The position numbers were made by a program, and so were the translations under genes. From NCBI GenBank assembly GCA_930367205.1, contig OV884012.1, positions 151,543,405 to 151,607,404 of the forward strand: DNA of 64,000 bases, in the 5' to 3' direction. The DNA is from Acanthosoma haemorrhoidale. Its lineage: Eukaryota > Arthropoda > Insecta > Hemiptera > Acanthosomatidae. How positions within the stretch are numbered: the first letter of the stretch is position 1; every line of letters begins with the position of its first letter. The notes beneath the pieces are model-generated. The model made no database searches, was not told where the DNA came from, and saw nothing but the letters and a program-made list of their open reading frames with translations. This document shows positions 11,327-24,130 of this stretch, piece by piece.

Positions 11327-13368
11327 AAACTACTCCGTATTTTTTATATATGTTCACTAAAAATTGTCGCTAAAGTAGCTATGATAATAACCAAAAAAAA
11401 ATTAAATAAATAGATACCAAAATTGAAATTTTTAGAATATCTATGTTTTTATTTTGTCATCCTTAACGTAGGCTATCAATTGGTGAAAATCAGAACATAA
11501 AATATTCAATGTCTTAGAAGCATTGCATTCAGAAAGTATGAAATTCAGACGACCGGATCAGTCAATTGATACCGGGCATGCTATTTTTAACGTTAATTTT
11601 GTTTTTCACATACCCCCAGTAATCATATCATTGAAGCCGTATAAAACGAAGTCCGGTAAATTTAAATATAAATTCAAATCTAAGGGTCGAGGAAAAGGCC
11701 GAAGGATGTATAAGATGATACAACTTCCAAAACCGGTTCGTTATACTGTACTATGCCTACTTTTTAAATCTTTTTTTTGTTACAAGGCAGAAATATGTAC
11801 TTTGAAGGAATCTCTCGAAATGCGATGTTGCCGGATAATCTGCTACGGCCAGCCGGTTTGGGCCTTCTTTGGACAGCGTCCTTTATCACAGGATCGCACT
11901 GGACAGAAATTCCTTCCCGGGCTAACAATAATTGCCTGTTGAAAATTTTAAATGCTATAACGTGAGATAGCCTTCGTTAGATCCACACAAACATAAATAC
12001 GCTGCACTTGAGAAGCCCTGTTTAGCAATTAACAATGAGTTAAGACCAAGAAAAGATCGATGCATGCAACAATAAAGAAATATTATTTTATATATTCTTA
12101 AAAGTTATTTTTAGTAATCTAAATGTGACCAAGGCTGACCTGATGGAGTCGAAAAATCATCAATCAATGGAAACACCCTAATCAATACAAAGCTTGTATA
12201 AACCGTCAATCCTACCCATTAAGAGCCCATGAACTGGGGTAAATGATAAATCTGGGCATTGCTTTTTTATAAAACAAATCCTGTATTTATTTATAAATCA
12301 TAAATTCAGAAGCGGTCTACTAAAAAGCAGCCCGGGCAGTAAGACGTGAGTTCCTACAACTAATCGACAATTATTTTCGAAACGTTTATTAATCAACATG
12401 ATAGTTCGTCATCGCAAACTCATTTTCGAATATCTACTACTCAGTTCAGTAAATCTGGATCAAACTGTATATTTAAGGCACTCATTTTATTTATTCAGCT
12501 TCAAGGCTTTGTGGTATGAATGGTTCCGAGTTCAAACCGATCGATGGACAAACAATTCATTACATATCCATAAATAGAAGTGAGTAGTTCCTAATATGAG
12601 AGCACATCTCGCAGACCTAACTAAGAGTAAATAATGGCGGAAAGAATGAAACAAGCTATTTCACAGGACCACTTGGAAATTAACGCCGATGACTAACATT
12701 AATAAACTTTTTACTGCGTCCAGTTAAGAATAATGCGAAGTGAAGCGTTGAACCAATAAATTTATTAGGGCGGTGCCAGTAAGCCTAATGATACACTTTT
12801 AAATCCTTGAAAAACATAATGGTTAAAAATTACCGGATAAACTACCACTCCAAAGTCAAATAAAATATGTACAACAGGAATTTAAGTACGACATTGCCAG
12901 CTTGAGTACCTTGCTAATTTAAGAACAGGGTAATTACTTAAATTCGAATAAGGCTGTATCGACGCAAATCTTAACAAACGAAATTAATTGAAAAAAAACA
13001 CAAAGAATATAGAACGAGTAAGATATAGCCAAAAAATAGCCAAGTTCCATAACACAAAGACCAAAGTTTCATTTCAAACGTTCAAATAAGTCAACAATTG
13101 AAATCCTTCTCCCAGTGAATAGGCAAGCCAAGGACAGCCAGTTATGGAGCCCAAATTTTGGGCCGACTCGACGAGTCTAGCGGTAAATTGTCCTGCTGTG
13201 TAACGCATACCGGTTCTGGGCACGCAACATCTGGCCATTCGTAATCCAGTTACTCATCTCGGGGTTCATGACCCGAAAGCTTTATTTCGTATTCATGCTT
13301 CCTACTCACATCCAGATCATAAATGACACGAATAAATGAAAAAAAAATACTATCAACAACACGACATC
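11327..13368. other. AT-rich DNA with one unrecognised frame
   Basis: Apart from the 139-codon frame listed separately, nothing is recognised. A B-box-like phrase (gagttcaaacc, about 12530) and a tRNA-like stretch around 13160-13210 hint at old SINE material but cannot be delimited. Confidence 0.45.
11523..11942 (+). CDS. unrecognised open frame, 139 codons
   Basis: I do not recognise this protein. A lysine/arginine-rich stretch (KPYKTKSGKFKYKFKSKGRG) lies at residues 38-57, followed by a hydrophobic segment around residues 74-86. There is no signal peptide, no known domain and no convincing start context. In AT-rich DNA a frame of this length can arise by chance, and the first codons may not be translated. 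The nearest neighbour is the 3' end of an L1 copy at 11.3 kb, which says nothing about function. Confidence 0.12.
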   Translation: MHSESMKFRRPDQSIDTGHAIFNVNFVFHIPPVIISLKPYKTKSGKFKYKFKSKGRGKGRRMYKMIQLPKPVRYTVLCLLFKSFFCYKAEICTLKESLEMRCCRIICYGQPVWAFFGQRPLSQDRTGQKFLPGLTIIAC

Positions 13369-13379
13369 ACTTACGTCTG

Positions 13380-13768
13380 TTTTTTTTTCCTTTTTTTTTT
13401 TCTTTCTTAGCGCTCAAATTTTTAAGATTATAGATAAGGGAAAAAATAAAGGGAATTTATTTGGGGTGAGCGGATCCTTTTACTAGGAGTACCTGTTTGA
13501 AGGTGGAGTGAGGGAAGCCTCGGTAGAGGTTGATAGTTGAGGTGCAGTGGTGAGAGTCCACTGAAGGCTGAGCCTGGAGTCTCTCTAGGCATGTAGTGCA
13601 AGCTCATTCAGTTGGGAAGGCGTTATGGGTGCCGGTCAGAGGCTTGTTGTTGGTTGGCCAAGGGCCGTAATATCCACCATTTGGTCTGCTTTCCCAGATC
13701 TAGAGATTTGCCATCTTGCCGGTAGTGGTAGGGGTGTCAGGTCTTGGAATAGGTGGTTTTGTCAATGT
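13380..13768 (-). mobile_element. L2-related LINE 3' end, 11-bp TSD
   Basis: Flanked by the direct repeat acttacgtctg at 13369-13379 and 13769-13779. On the minus strand it ends in ...ttgagcgctaagaaag plus poly(A) (seen as poly(T) at 13380-13401). Internal matches to L2 include tagactctcac-like, cctaggc-like and ccctta..aaaagga-like words. It is clearly more diverged than the 27.6- and 27.8-kb copies, so it is probably a separate subfamily. Confidence 0.82.
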
Positions 13769-13779
13769 ACTTACGTCTG

Positions 13780-16024
13780 AGAAAAACTATCTCTATTTCA
13801 ATCAAGTTAGTTCATCACAGACAGTACAGTTGTCTCGAGAATGACTACCACTAAAAATAATTACTCACTCCCTTAAACGATAAGCTTTCTCTCCACAATG
13901 CTTGTCTTATAATATATCGTAGTCAAGCCACCCCAAGTCTTAGCTGATAACAGGATAGTCACGTAGTCCTTTGGACTGCAGCTTTTGGTCCAATAACACA
14001 GCTTCATTTTAACTTTGAGTACACAAATAATGCAATGATGCTCGATAATTTTATTCGCAATTTTAAATTTAGAAAATTTATGCAACAGCACAAAATGCAT
14101 CTTAAATTAATTTTAGGACCGTACACCCCTTCATCATTAGTGGAATATCTTGATGTAAAAACATAAAATACCTGGACATTCATTAGCAGTTCAATTGGCA
14201 TGTGAGGGAATATACTTGGTCTATTTAAAATCCTGAATACATTTAAATTATTAATAAAAATAATCAAAAAACGCTAATAATTTTATAATAAAATCTATCA
14301 AAAATTGACGTTAAAACATCTACAAGAAAAAAGTACTTTTATTAAGATTTTTTACATTTTTTTCGATCTCAATGGATAAAATGAAATCTATAAAGGTACT
14401 AACATCTGAAAATATGATGTTGCGAATGTCATTAAATGTTTCATAGTGTCATAACAGTCCTCTTGAGTGTTTTATACTGAAATATTTTAATTTAAGAAAA
14501 AAAAAATTATATATATCGTAGAGCATTGTTAATAATAAACATTATGTAAAGTGAATAATTATTCTAAAACTGAAAGTTTCACTTTTTAGAATACACAAGG
14601 CAACATAATCAGGAATATTCCGGCGACGGGATAAAATGGTTTGGCTAAATGAGTCGCTTATAGAGTTTGGGCATAAATCCCAAAGCAGGCAGCTTCTGCA
14701 CAGGAGCTAGCTTTCGGGATTTTACTTATCATTTAATGGCCTATTATAAAGTTTCGCCGTGGGACTCCCGTTCTTCTTCAGCCTCCTTAAAATATAATTA
14801 GTTATTTACCTAACCTGCCCAGCGCTCAGACTCAGCAGCTAAGAGCGCTGAATGTAGTCGACTAACTCTTAAGGCTGAAAGACAGTTCAAGGTCAGCTTC
14901 TGTGAAGTCATCACTCTTAAATAAAATGAAGTAACAGTAGTTCACAACATAAAGGGCATTATTAATTTGTGATAAGGTAGTCCTTAATCATGGGAGCTAA
15001 ATCGGTCAATAACCGATTCCAACCAGTTCTAGCCACGGTAGGGGTGAGAATGCTGGGATTAGTGAAACCACCACGAGTAAAAAATTTTCTTTAACCGAAA
15101 ATGAACATCGTATGCCTTATAAAATTAAATAATCAACAGTTTTACATCGTATGATTGTTTCCTACAAATAATCAAACTTCACATATATGTACGAAACAAA
15201 CATTTTACATAAATAACGTACTTTCGATCATGAATAATGTTCTATGTAAAAGGGAAATATTCAATAAATGTACATAAAACATTTTTACACACATAAACTT
15301 TAAATACAATAATCTTAAGTGTAATACTTCAAAAAGAGAAAATTGTATATATATAATATTTATCTTCTTCGAAAATTATTTTTTCAAAATCATGACGAAT
15401 CATTTATTCAAGCGTCCTCAGGAATTAAATTACGTACAAATATATGTACAATATGTACAAATTACGTGCAAAACAATGAAATGTATCATACATGCATATA
15501 AAACAATTAGAATAATAAATAATAAAATTGACAACAAACCCAAGAATAAAACGACACACCTCTGAGTGTCAGTATCTTTAAATTCACATTCATTCATCGT
15601 TTTTGGGGTAGTTATATCAACTTGGGGAGGAATATAAACTATTTAAGCCCTCTTGAAGAATTTGCTTGATTTATTTTTAAAAAATCACCGAAGTCAAAAT
15701 TCGCAAAATAAAGAAATCAGCAAGACATTTCTTAAAAAAAAATTGCTATGAAAAGTGAATAAAATCCCTAGAAAAAACTCTCAAATATACAAAACTTTAA
15801 AGTTGGACTAAATTTCTTAAAATTTCAGCATAAAAGAAGCTAAGTACCGACAATCCGTCTGATAGTTTAATTCAGATTTAAAGTGTTACTATATTTACAT
15901 TGCTGTACGTTGTACATGAAAACAAAAGGAAATAGGGCGAAACCCTATTCTAAAAAAATAAAATAAAATTTGTAAAACTTTAAATGTTAGACCATTTCAT
16001 AAATAGCTACTGTTGGAGGACTTA
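13780..16024. other. AT-rich DNA, nothing assigned
   Basis: Two overlapping minus-strand frames of 75 and 87 codons (13873-14267) match nothing I recognise. No repeat boundaries or RNA genes were found. Confidence 0.5.
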
Positions 16025-16095
16025 TTTTTATAACGTTTACTATATAGGGCATTTCAATCGTTTTTATAACGTTTACTATATAGGGCATTTCAATG
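16025..16095. repeat. 36-bp tandem duplication
   Basis: The unit starting tttttataacgtttactata and ending catttcaatcg is present twice in a row (16025-16060 and 16061-16095). The copies are identical until the last bases, so the duplication is recent. Confidence 0.95.
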
Positions 16096-16976
16096 GTTTC
16101 ACAAAAACAAAAGTTTTATAAAATATGAAAAACAGCGATTGAAAAGGGTGTGTAACCTATAACCCACATTTCCTTCTGCGCCCGAGTTTCACGTAAGGGC
16201 ATTAAGCACAGAAAAATATATACGGGTGATTGTTCACTATACTAACTGCGTCGAGTTAATCGTTTCAGGACTGTGTGGCGCATGGGTCAGTAAAGGTGTC
16301 CCAGTCACCGAAAATAGAACTGTTGCAAACCATAAATCACTGTAACGGGATGACCCAGATAAAGGAGCTTTCATCTTTTCGGTAAATTTGTCAAGTCGGC
16401 TGCATCGCCAAAAAAAAAGAAAAAGATCTCATTGGGCGACATCCAAATTTTCTAAAATAATGCACCCAAGTATCCTTTGTCCGTCCGCAACGTCAAATGC
16501 TTGCGGTCAACGGTTTGGCCACGGTATATAGTACACTATATCAACACAAAAGAAACTAGTTTTTATAATTACATAACTTCAAATTTAATTATTTCAACAT
16601 TTTTACTCTTAATTCAACTCGTGTTTATTCTAATAAAATATATTGATAAAATAATTATTTACGCATTTAGCTCAAAAAAAGGCCGATAGAACGTACGGAC
16701 GAAAAAAAAAATCATCCATGTGTAATATACATTAATCAATTGAATCATTGTTATAATGGAATACTCACAAAAGTGTGAGGTGTTGACAACTAGGAACAAT
16801 TGAAAGAATAATATATAATTTCATTTTTAGGGAGTTATTCTCAACAAAATAAGCAGATATTTTACTTACAATTAAATGCATTGAATAATTGCGTGTCTGT
16901 TACGAATAACAGGCTAGAACATTTGTTTTTGTTTGTTTTGAAAAATGCAAAATACATCAAAAATAAACGCATAAAT
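16096..16976. other. unassigned DNA
   Basis: A GC-richer patch at 16180-16400 has no recognised content. The rest is AT-rich. Confidence 0.5.
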
Positions 16977-16983
16977 TGTAACG

Positions 16984-17662
16984 TTACTAATCTACAATGT
17001 TATAACTAAGCCGATCTGGACATACGGAATAAAGCCATAGGGGACAGCAAAACAGTCTAACATCAAGCGCATCCAATCCTTACAATCAAAAGTCCGGAGA
17101 ACAAGAGTAAATGCCCCTTATTACGTTAGCAACAAAACCCTTCATAATGATCTGAATATACCCTACAATCTTGAACTCAAATTCATAAAATTCCATAGTT
17201 ACCTATCCAACCACCCTAATCCCCAAGCACAGTCATTGCACTGCACCACTCATCCCTATAATCCTCCTCGGAGACTAAAACGGCAGTGGCCTCGTGACCT
17301 GCTATAAATGCGTAACAGTGGGAGTCCTGGCAATGGCCAGTTTCGCCAATCATATCCTGAGCGTCTGTGGCTCTCGCGCTCTTGGTCAGCCTCCACTGGC
17401 TCGTATCCGGTGACACGGGTGACGAAGGAGCGTGGGGGACTTCCCAAGACTCCGCTTCCGAAGAGCGAGGGAGGTGACAACCATGTGGACTTAGAAGGCC
17501 TCTGGGCTATTTGTATAAATAGTATGAATGAGCGAGTGAATGAAAATTGTGAATTGGTATGAATGAGATCATTTATCACAATTACTTATAGCCCAATCAG
17601 GCAGATAGAAATTTTATCATAATAAAGTTGTTTAGTAAAAAAAAAAAAAAAAAAAAAAAAAA
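16984..17662 (+). mobile_element. L1 copy, probable 7-bp TSD
   Basis: Begins at ttactaatctacaatg, which aligns with the L1 sequence just before the LKPIWTYG codons, and ends AATAAAGTTGTTTAGT plus about 25 A. tgtaacg occurs at 16977-16983 and again right after the A tail at 17663-17669, a short but well-placed TSD. The ORF2 part (to about 17307) has stops and frameshifts and ends with the family words for RRLKRQWPRDLL. The 3' UTR has a small lesion near 17459-17470. Confidence 0.9.
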
Positions 17663-17669
17663 TGTAACG

Positions 17670-18512
17670 CACAATGAAGTTGTGATAATAATTGGCACAT
17701 CAGCAATAATATAACTTTACGATCCCGAAAAGACGTTAAGCAAAAATGTTTGAGAAACGAATAAGGCAAACATTAATAGAGCCAAAAGGAACCTGGCAAT
17801 GGTGTCAATTTAAATCAAGTGAGCAGTTTAACTGTGCAATACAGTTCAGACGAATGGCTCAAACCAATATTCTGCTAACAATGGGTCGAATCCCCTCTAT
17901 CCTACCTCAGTTCATGATCATTTGACAATATATAAGAACTATTGTTTAAGAATAACAGCGTTTTAGATACAATAATAATCAGACAAAAATCATTATCAAT
18001 AATAATCATCGGATCTACTTTATATTGGGTAGTTAACAATATATTGGACAGTGTATAAAATCGAGAACTATCCGTCAAAGGCAGATGGCTCAGGTTTAGC
18101 GGGAGACGCTTATGGGGCTAATGACCTTCCCTGCCCGAATAGTTGTGAAGCATTGTTTCTCCATTGTTCGCAAAGATATTTGACTAACTTTTGCCTTCAA
18201 TCTCAAACGAAATATTACTACACTCCTGGTGAGTGGCTAATTTTCCAGCTGGCTTAGTCGCAGATAAAAGCACATAAACTAAATATAGTCGACATACCAA
18301 CATGTGACCGCAACGTCTTTCGACCTTAAAAATGTGGTGAAGCATAAATAACCCTTATTTCCTATCGTAATTTGGAGCGAATAAAGGGGTTTGAATTAAA
18401 CATAAAAACACAGAACTCTCCCCCTATATTTCCCATTAGGACCCATCACTTTTCCAAGACCATCTATCAAAGGTAGATGTTTAGTTACAGCCACTTAAGC
18501 AACTATATTAGG
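17670..18512. other. unassigned DNA with a weak pol III-like box pair
   Basis: tggctcaaacc (17854-17864) and ggtcgaatc (17884-17892) resemble tRNA A and B boxes but each misses one consensus base and they are too close together. No gene seen. Confidence 0.4.
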
Positions 18513-18522
18513 TACTATTAAC

Positions 18523-19052
18523 TTATTACGTCAGTAACAAAACCCTTCATAATGGTCTTAATATACCCTACATTCTTGAACTCATCCCTTCCAAGTTCCA
18601 TAGTAACCTATCCAACCACCCTAATCCCCTAGCACAGTCATTACACTCCACCACTCATCCCTATAATCCTGGAGGAAGACTAAAACGGCAGTGGCCTCGT
18701 GACTTGCTATAAATGCGTAACAGTGGGAGTCCTGGCAATGGCCAGTTTCTCCAATCATGTCCTGAGCGTATGTGGCTATCAAGCTCTTGTTCAGCCTCCA
18801 CTGATGTAAGAGCGTGGGGTGGGTGCTTCCCAAGATTCCAGTTCCTCCTTCGCTTGCAAGGGAGCTGACAACCATGTGGACTTGGGAGGCCTCAGGGCTA
18901 TTTGTAAATACTGTATGAATGAGGGGGTGGATGAAAATTGTAAATATGGTACGAATGAGAACATTTATCACAATTGCTTATTGCACAATGAGGCAGATTG
19001 TAATTTTATCATAATTAAGTTGTTGTCAATAAAAAAAAAAAAAAAAAAAAAA
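18523..19052 (+). mobile_element. L1 copy, 10-bp TSD with one mismatch
   Basis: Begins ttattacgtcagtaacaaaa, inside the ORF2 tail, and ends in AATTAAGTTGTTGTCAAT plus about 22 A. tactattaac at 18513-18522 and tactataaac at 19053-19062 flank it (9 of 10 identical). The poly(A) signal-like AATAAA has become AATTAA here. Confidence 0.88.
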
Positions 19053-19062
19053 TACTATAAAC

Positions 19063-20006
19063 AAAACCAGAAACCAACTTCACACACTTTTCTTATACAT
19101 TTTTCTGGAAAATAAAAACATCGATTTTCATGCGTGAAGAATAAGCCTCTACTGTCAAACATAGAAAGGGGCTGGCTAGGGTTACATTCCGAAGTGCTTT
19201 TCTTAGGCAGTAAAGTTGGGCATATCAAACTAACACTTTAATATCCGTAACTTTTGTAATACTAAAACTAACAATTAGCACTGAAATAAAAACTCTTTAG
19301 GGCCTTCAGCTGATAGTACAAAGTTAAAACAGCTACATACTCCTTTTGACAAATACTTTATATTCCCCCAGGCTGTGGCACACCGTTAGCCCAGAAGCTG
19401 CCCGATCCTAAGCCTTGGACTACATTATTCATAAAGTTCAACCCAACTCGGCCTACTCAAACAATGCCACAATTTTCACATCCTCCATTGCCCTTTATGC
19501 TTATATTTCGCTAGAACGATTCTCGAAATATACTGTTTCATAATGGAAATTAGATCGCTAAAAGTTCGAAACACGTCAGGAATTATTAATATATCCCCTC
19601 GAAATGTATTGGTGCTAAGCGATACAAGACGAAATGTTGCAGAGGACTTTGAGGGGTTATAGAACCACACATACAGAATATGTACAAACAATCGGCACTA
19701 AAGACCGCAGTTTCAAACTATTTTTTAAGAGATAACATATTAGAAAACCCAACAAACTTGGCTCTTTTATAACTATTTTAAAATGTCATAAATAAGTCAG
19801 GCTAATTGAATCATTTTCACGACGACTAACATCAAATTTAAATATGTAAAGACAGTCGTAAGGAAACAAAATGCCCTTGTACCTCTTTGAATGTAGAGCC
19901 TCACCATTTAAGACAACTAAGGGCTCGTGTTTACTATCGCAAATTTAGAGGATGAAAAGAGGGCTATTTACGGGTTAATAACCTCGCCTGACAAGATATA
20001 TTTATT
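19063..20006. other. AT-rich DNA, nothing assigned
   Basis: No gene, repeat or RNA recognised. Confidence 0.5.
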
Positions 20007-20075
20007 TACCGACAGGTGAGAATCGAACTTGGACCGTTTCGGTTCCGTCCAACTCTACTATGCCGCTCATAGCCA
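20007..20075 (-). repeat. tRNA-like fragment, possible SINE head
   Basis: On the minus strand tagtagagttg (20060-20050) fits the pol III A box and gttcgattc (20028-20020) fits the B box exactly. The 21-nt gap is shorter than in a tRNA and the acceptor halves do not pair, so this is not a working tRNA gene. A decayed tRNA-derived SINE is the likely reading. Confidence 0.35.
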
Positions 20076-22467
20076 CAAATGACTAAACAGCTTCTAGCTT
20101 CTAGATCAGACCATGGCATGTATTTCTGACTGTAGGCTAGAACCATCTGTCAGAGAAGAAATCTATTTCTGTCTAAGGTTCTACTGTTTGGGCATCAGCC
20201 TCATTACTAATCTCCTCCTGGGTCCCTAATCAAAACACGATATAAAGATTTATACCTCGACCAACTAAGAATACTCCAAAGTGTTTCTTTATGTAAAAAA
20301 GGGCGCGGATCCACTTTTGTCCTTTCGTACCAGAAGAAAAGGCATGGCTGGATAGTAGTGACCTTTGTTACCATCACAAACAAATATAAAAAGCCTGATG
20401 GGTGAATGAGCAGTATACTTAGATAGCCGTTTTGTTTCTAGTATTTATTTCAATCGTTAAACAATAATTTAAACGCCATTGGCAATTGTGTCATTTGGCT
20501 TACAACGCCATAGAATAATTACACTTATTCACCCTAGTTGACATATCCTTATGTAATCCACATTCGTCAAGGCACGACTTCCTCACAAACGTAGGACATA
20601 GTGGCAAGACCAGCCCAAACGCTCCATCAACCATATACTCCTCAACATATTTTTTTGGAGATTGACTTATCCAGCTACTTTACGAAAGCAGACAATTTCG
20701 TTAAAATACTAAATAGGTAAACTAAAGCAAGAATATCGCCCCAGCTGATAGACTCCCTTCGGGCTCAGAAAAAAATATACAACAGTCTTAAAAAAAAAAA
20801 CCATTAGAGCAAATGTTTGAAAATTTCTGATTAGAGAAAGTTAAAATTACATGATCGCAGGTATTGATTTGATTAAGTGCTGTATTAGAGGCGGATATCG
20901 AGTTAAATCTGTTAATATATAATATAAAATAATTTTCTTTGGCACGACTATTGTGCTTTCTACTAAAAGTTGGACCGCTCAAATGCAAAAGTAATCCATC
21001 GCACAGATTCAAACATATATCACAAAATTTAACCAGTATCCCAACTACGTTCAAATACTCTAGGATTAAGAACATTCAGAGTGGTATTGTAATACGAATA
21101 TTCTACCAACAACAGTCTTTATGCAATACTAAAACGGGAGATAAATGTTTTTTTTAAATAAATAATCTGTAATTTGAAGAAAAAGCTGGTTTGATTTAGA
21201 ACAAAAAAAATTAAGTTTTCCGAATAAGATCATTAATGAACGATCATAGCTCAACGCAAAAAAAAAAATCTTCTTTTTCCTAGTTAAGAAAAAAACTACT
21301 GGAGTAAGAGTTATCAGCATTCCTACAGGGAATGAACCAGTGATATAAATCATAACGCCCTAATTATGAATATTTCATATGATTCTGCCTGACTAAACAC
21401 TCACTTGTAATCAACATGGACTCGAAACAAGACTTCACAAGTGCTTTTCAAATAGTCTCCAGCAGCAAGATAAACAGTTTGTTTACTCTTTGGTAATTAT
21501 TCAGGCTTTCGAAAACGTTATGAAGGAGCCTCCGTTCATAAGTGCGTTCCCGTCTCATACTCAAATGAAAATATTTACAAAACAGAGGCACAGAGCAGCA
21601 TAGCATATCTCGGTAAAGTTAGTTCCACTTGTCAGAGGAGATGTCCGTATGTAAGAAAGAGGCACGTGACGGAATACTCCCAGTCATGACAGCTGTATCA
21701 AGAGAATATACATATTTCATCTGAGAAACATAAAATATCTTGTATATCTGTCAAGTTCCTGTTATGTTATTTGTTAGATAGATAATGAGTTGTTTACTCA
21801 ACACGGAGTCAAAAAAAATATATATACGTGTATCTACTCTTTGTATTTGACTTAAATATTGTATACATACACGTAACTGTTTGACAAACACTGAGGTTGG
21901 GGAATCATGATAAACAACGTTTATCTCTAAATTACTCTCTAGTCTTTGAAAATAGGTTGATATTTAGTAGGTTGTTCGCTCTTAGGTAGGTCGCTACTTT
22001 ATTATGCATCGTATTTATCTGATATAATCCATTACAAATAAAAATTATTAAAACTCAGAAACTGACATTAAACGCTGGATGAACGCAGATAACAGAAATA
22101 CTTCAAACAATGGTACAATGCACAATAAATGCGGGTCGTTGAACAGAGAAAGTATAAAGATCGCAAACCGGGAAGATGACCCGACCATTCACCGGCAGTA
22201 TATAGCAAATATTACAAAAAAAAACAAAAAAACATAAAAACTGCCATAAAAGAAATTAACTTTGCGACATGATATTTCAAGTTGAATCAAAACCGATTTC
22301 CTCTCATTCATTTTATTTTGACAAAAAAATCTTGAATCGTCCTACAGGCCTATTTTTCTTATTAAGTAATATTGTCTAATTCTGTATCCATTACTACTCC
22401 ATTATTCATAGCTATGACACTGCCAAGAAAACTCCAAGAAAATGGAGTCCTCCACGTAATTTCTTTG
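20076..22467. other. AT-rich DNA, nothing assigned
   Basis: Frames of 70-95 codons at 20788-21353 overlap on both strands and match nothing I recognise. No clear repeat structure. Confidence 0.5.
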
Positions 22468-22480
22468 TTTGTACTGCACT

Positions 22481-23041
22481 TATCCAATCCTTTCAATCAA
22501 AAGTCCCGATGACAATAGTAAATGCCCCTTATTACGCCAGCAACAAAACCCTTCATAACGATCTTACATTCATGAACTCATCCCGTCCAAGTACAAAAAA
22601 GTCCATAGTAACCTATCCAACCACCCTTATCCCCTAGCACAGTCATTGCACTGCACCACTCATCCCTATAATCCTCCTCGGAGAATAAAACGGCAGTGGC
22701 CTAGTGACCTGCTATAAATGCGTAACAGTGAGAGTCCTGGTTATGGCCAGTTTCTCCAATCATGTCCTGAGCGTATGTGGCTCTCGCGCTCTTCGCAAGC
22801 CTCCACTTGCTCGAATCCAGTGACGCAGCTGACGGAGGAGCGTGGGGGACTTTCCAAGACTTCACTTCTTCTTTCGCATGCGAGGGAGGTGACAACCATG
22901 TGGATTTATGAGGTCTCTAGGCTGTTTGTAAATACTATGTGAATGAAATTGTAAATATGGTATGAATGAAAACATTTATCACAATTACTTATTGCCCAAA
23001 GAGGCAGATTGTAATTTTATCATAATAAAGTTGCTTTATCA
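22481..23041 (+). mobile_element. L1 copy without poly(A), 13-bp TSD
   Basis: Perfect 13-bp direct repeats tttgtactgcact flank it at 22468-22480 and 23042-23054. It begins tatccaatcctttcaatcaa in ORF2 and ends AATAAAGTTGCTTTATCA. There is no A run at the 3' junction, although the TSD is intact and the insertion looks fairly young. Confidence 0.94.
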
Positions 23042-23054
23042 TTTGTACTGCACT

Positions 23055-24119
23055 AGTGCCAAAAAGTGAGCATAGCTATCATCCTACCGCAGAGATTAAA
23101 CATCAGGCTTGGATGATGGTTATGTCAGCGTATAATTGCGGTTTTGAAGGACATTGGGTAAACTTAGATAAATTAATGTGCTATGATGAAAACGAAATAG
23201 CTAAAATAATAATTAATTAAACTTTTACCCGTTCCATCTGTATTATGTTTTAATTTTTGGAGAAGCTAAACCTTTCAAGAGTAAATATTTAATGAAGCAA
23301 CAAATACCAGTTAAGAAGCATTATTTGCCCTCGGCAATTTAACAACCCTCTCTCTTGAACTAACCATTGAATGACTTTTTAGGGAACAATATTGGAACTT
23401 AATGAGCAGGCATTTTTTAGAAGGAAATAAACGGGGCCAGCAATGGTTTTACCTAATTAGGCTCCAGTAAGGCACAAAAGACTGCCAATGAAAAGGCCTG
23501 TTGTACGCTTAACTATTATTGAACTCATGATTATAACAATCAGTTCTTTTTTAATGAGCTATTTCTGTATCATTGAAGACCAAATGCACCAAAACTCAAT
23601 ATCACGACTTTTCTTAACGGGAAACACTGTTCGTTCCTAACATAATATGTTTGGATATTCTTATATCGTTTAGAGATCATTTATTTACTTATAAGCTACT
23701 CCTAGGGACTTAATAATTACTAACTTATTCCCGAGCCATACATTTGCTTTACTTTGGAAAAGTCGTCACCTTTGAAATTAAGAATGGACGTAATAGATGC
23801 AAAACATTAGGTTTTCATTAAAATTGATTTATGAAGTGAAATCTAAAACATTAGTACAATATGTCTATTTTTAAGTATTAAATACATAAAAAATAATATT
23901 GGTATAATGTATTTATATTCATCTCGATTGGATTTTTGATACTATTATTATATTATTTGTAGAAATTCGGTAGTGAGGTTCATTTTCCTGAGGAAACTAA
24001 TTCTGATCCGACAATTTTGTCGAATGTACTATTTTAACAATGGGCCTGGAAACATTTCGAATTAATACACACGCTTATCAAGTAATCTTCTCCATATTTG
24101 TCACTGGGCCCCAATAGAA
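23055..24119. other. AT-rich DNA, nothing assigned
   Basis: No gene, RNA or repeat boundary recognised between two L1 insertions of opposite orientation. Confidence 0.5.
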
Positions 24120-24130
24120 ATCCCATTCTC

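Noticed and set aside
10480..11330. Target-site duplication for the 10.5-kb L1 copy
   Set aside because: Only about five shared bases (aatga) near the junctions, which is within chance.
13140..13260. tRNA gene
   Set aside because: Some tRNA-like words, but no cloverleaf with paired acceptor and anticodon stems could be drawn.
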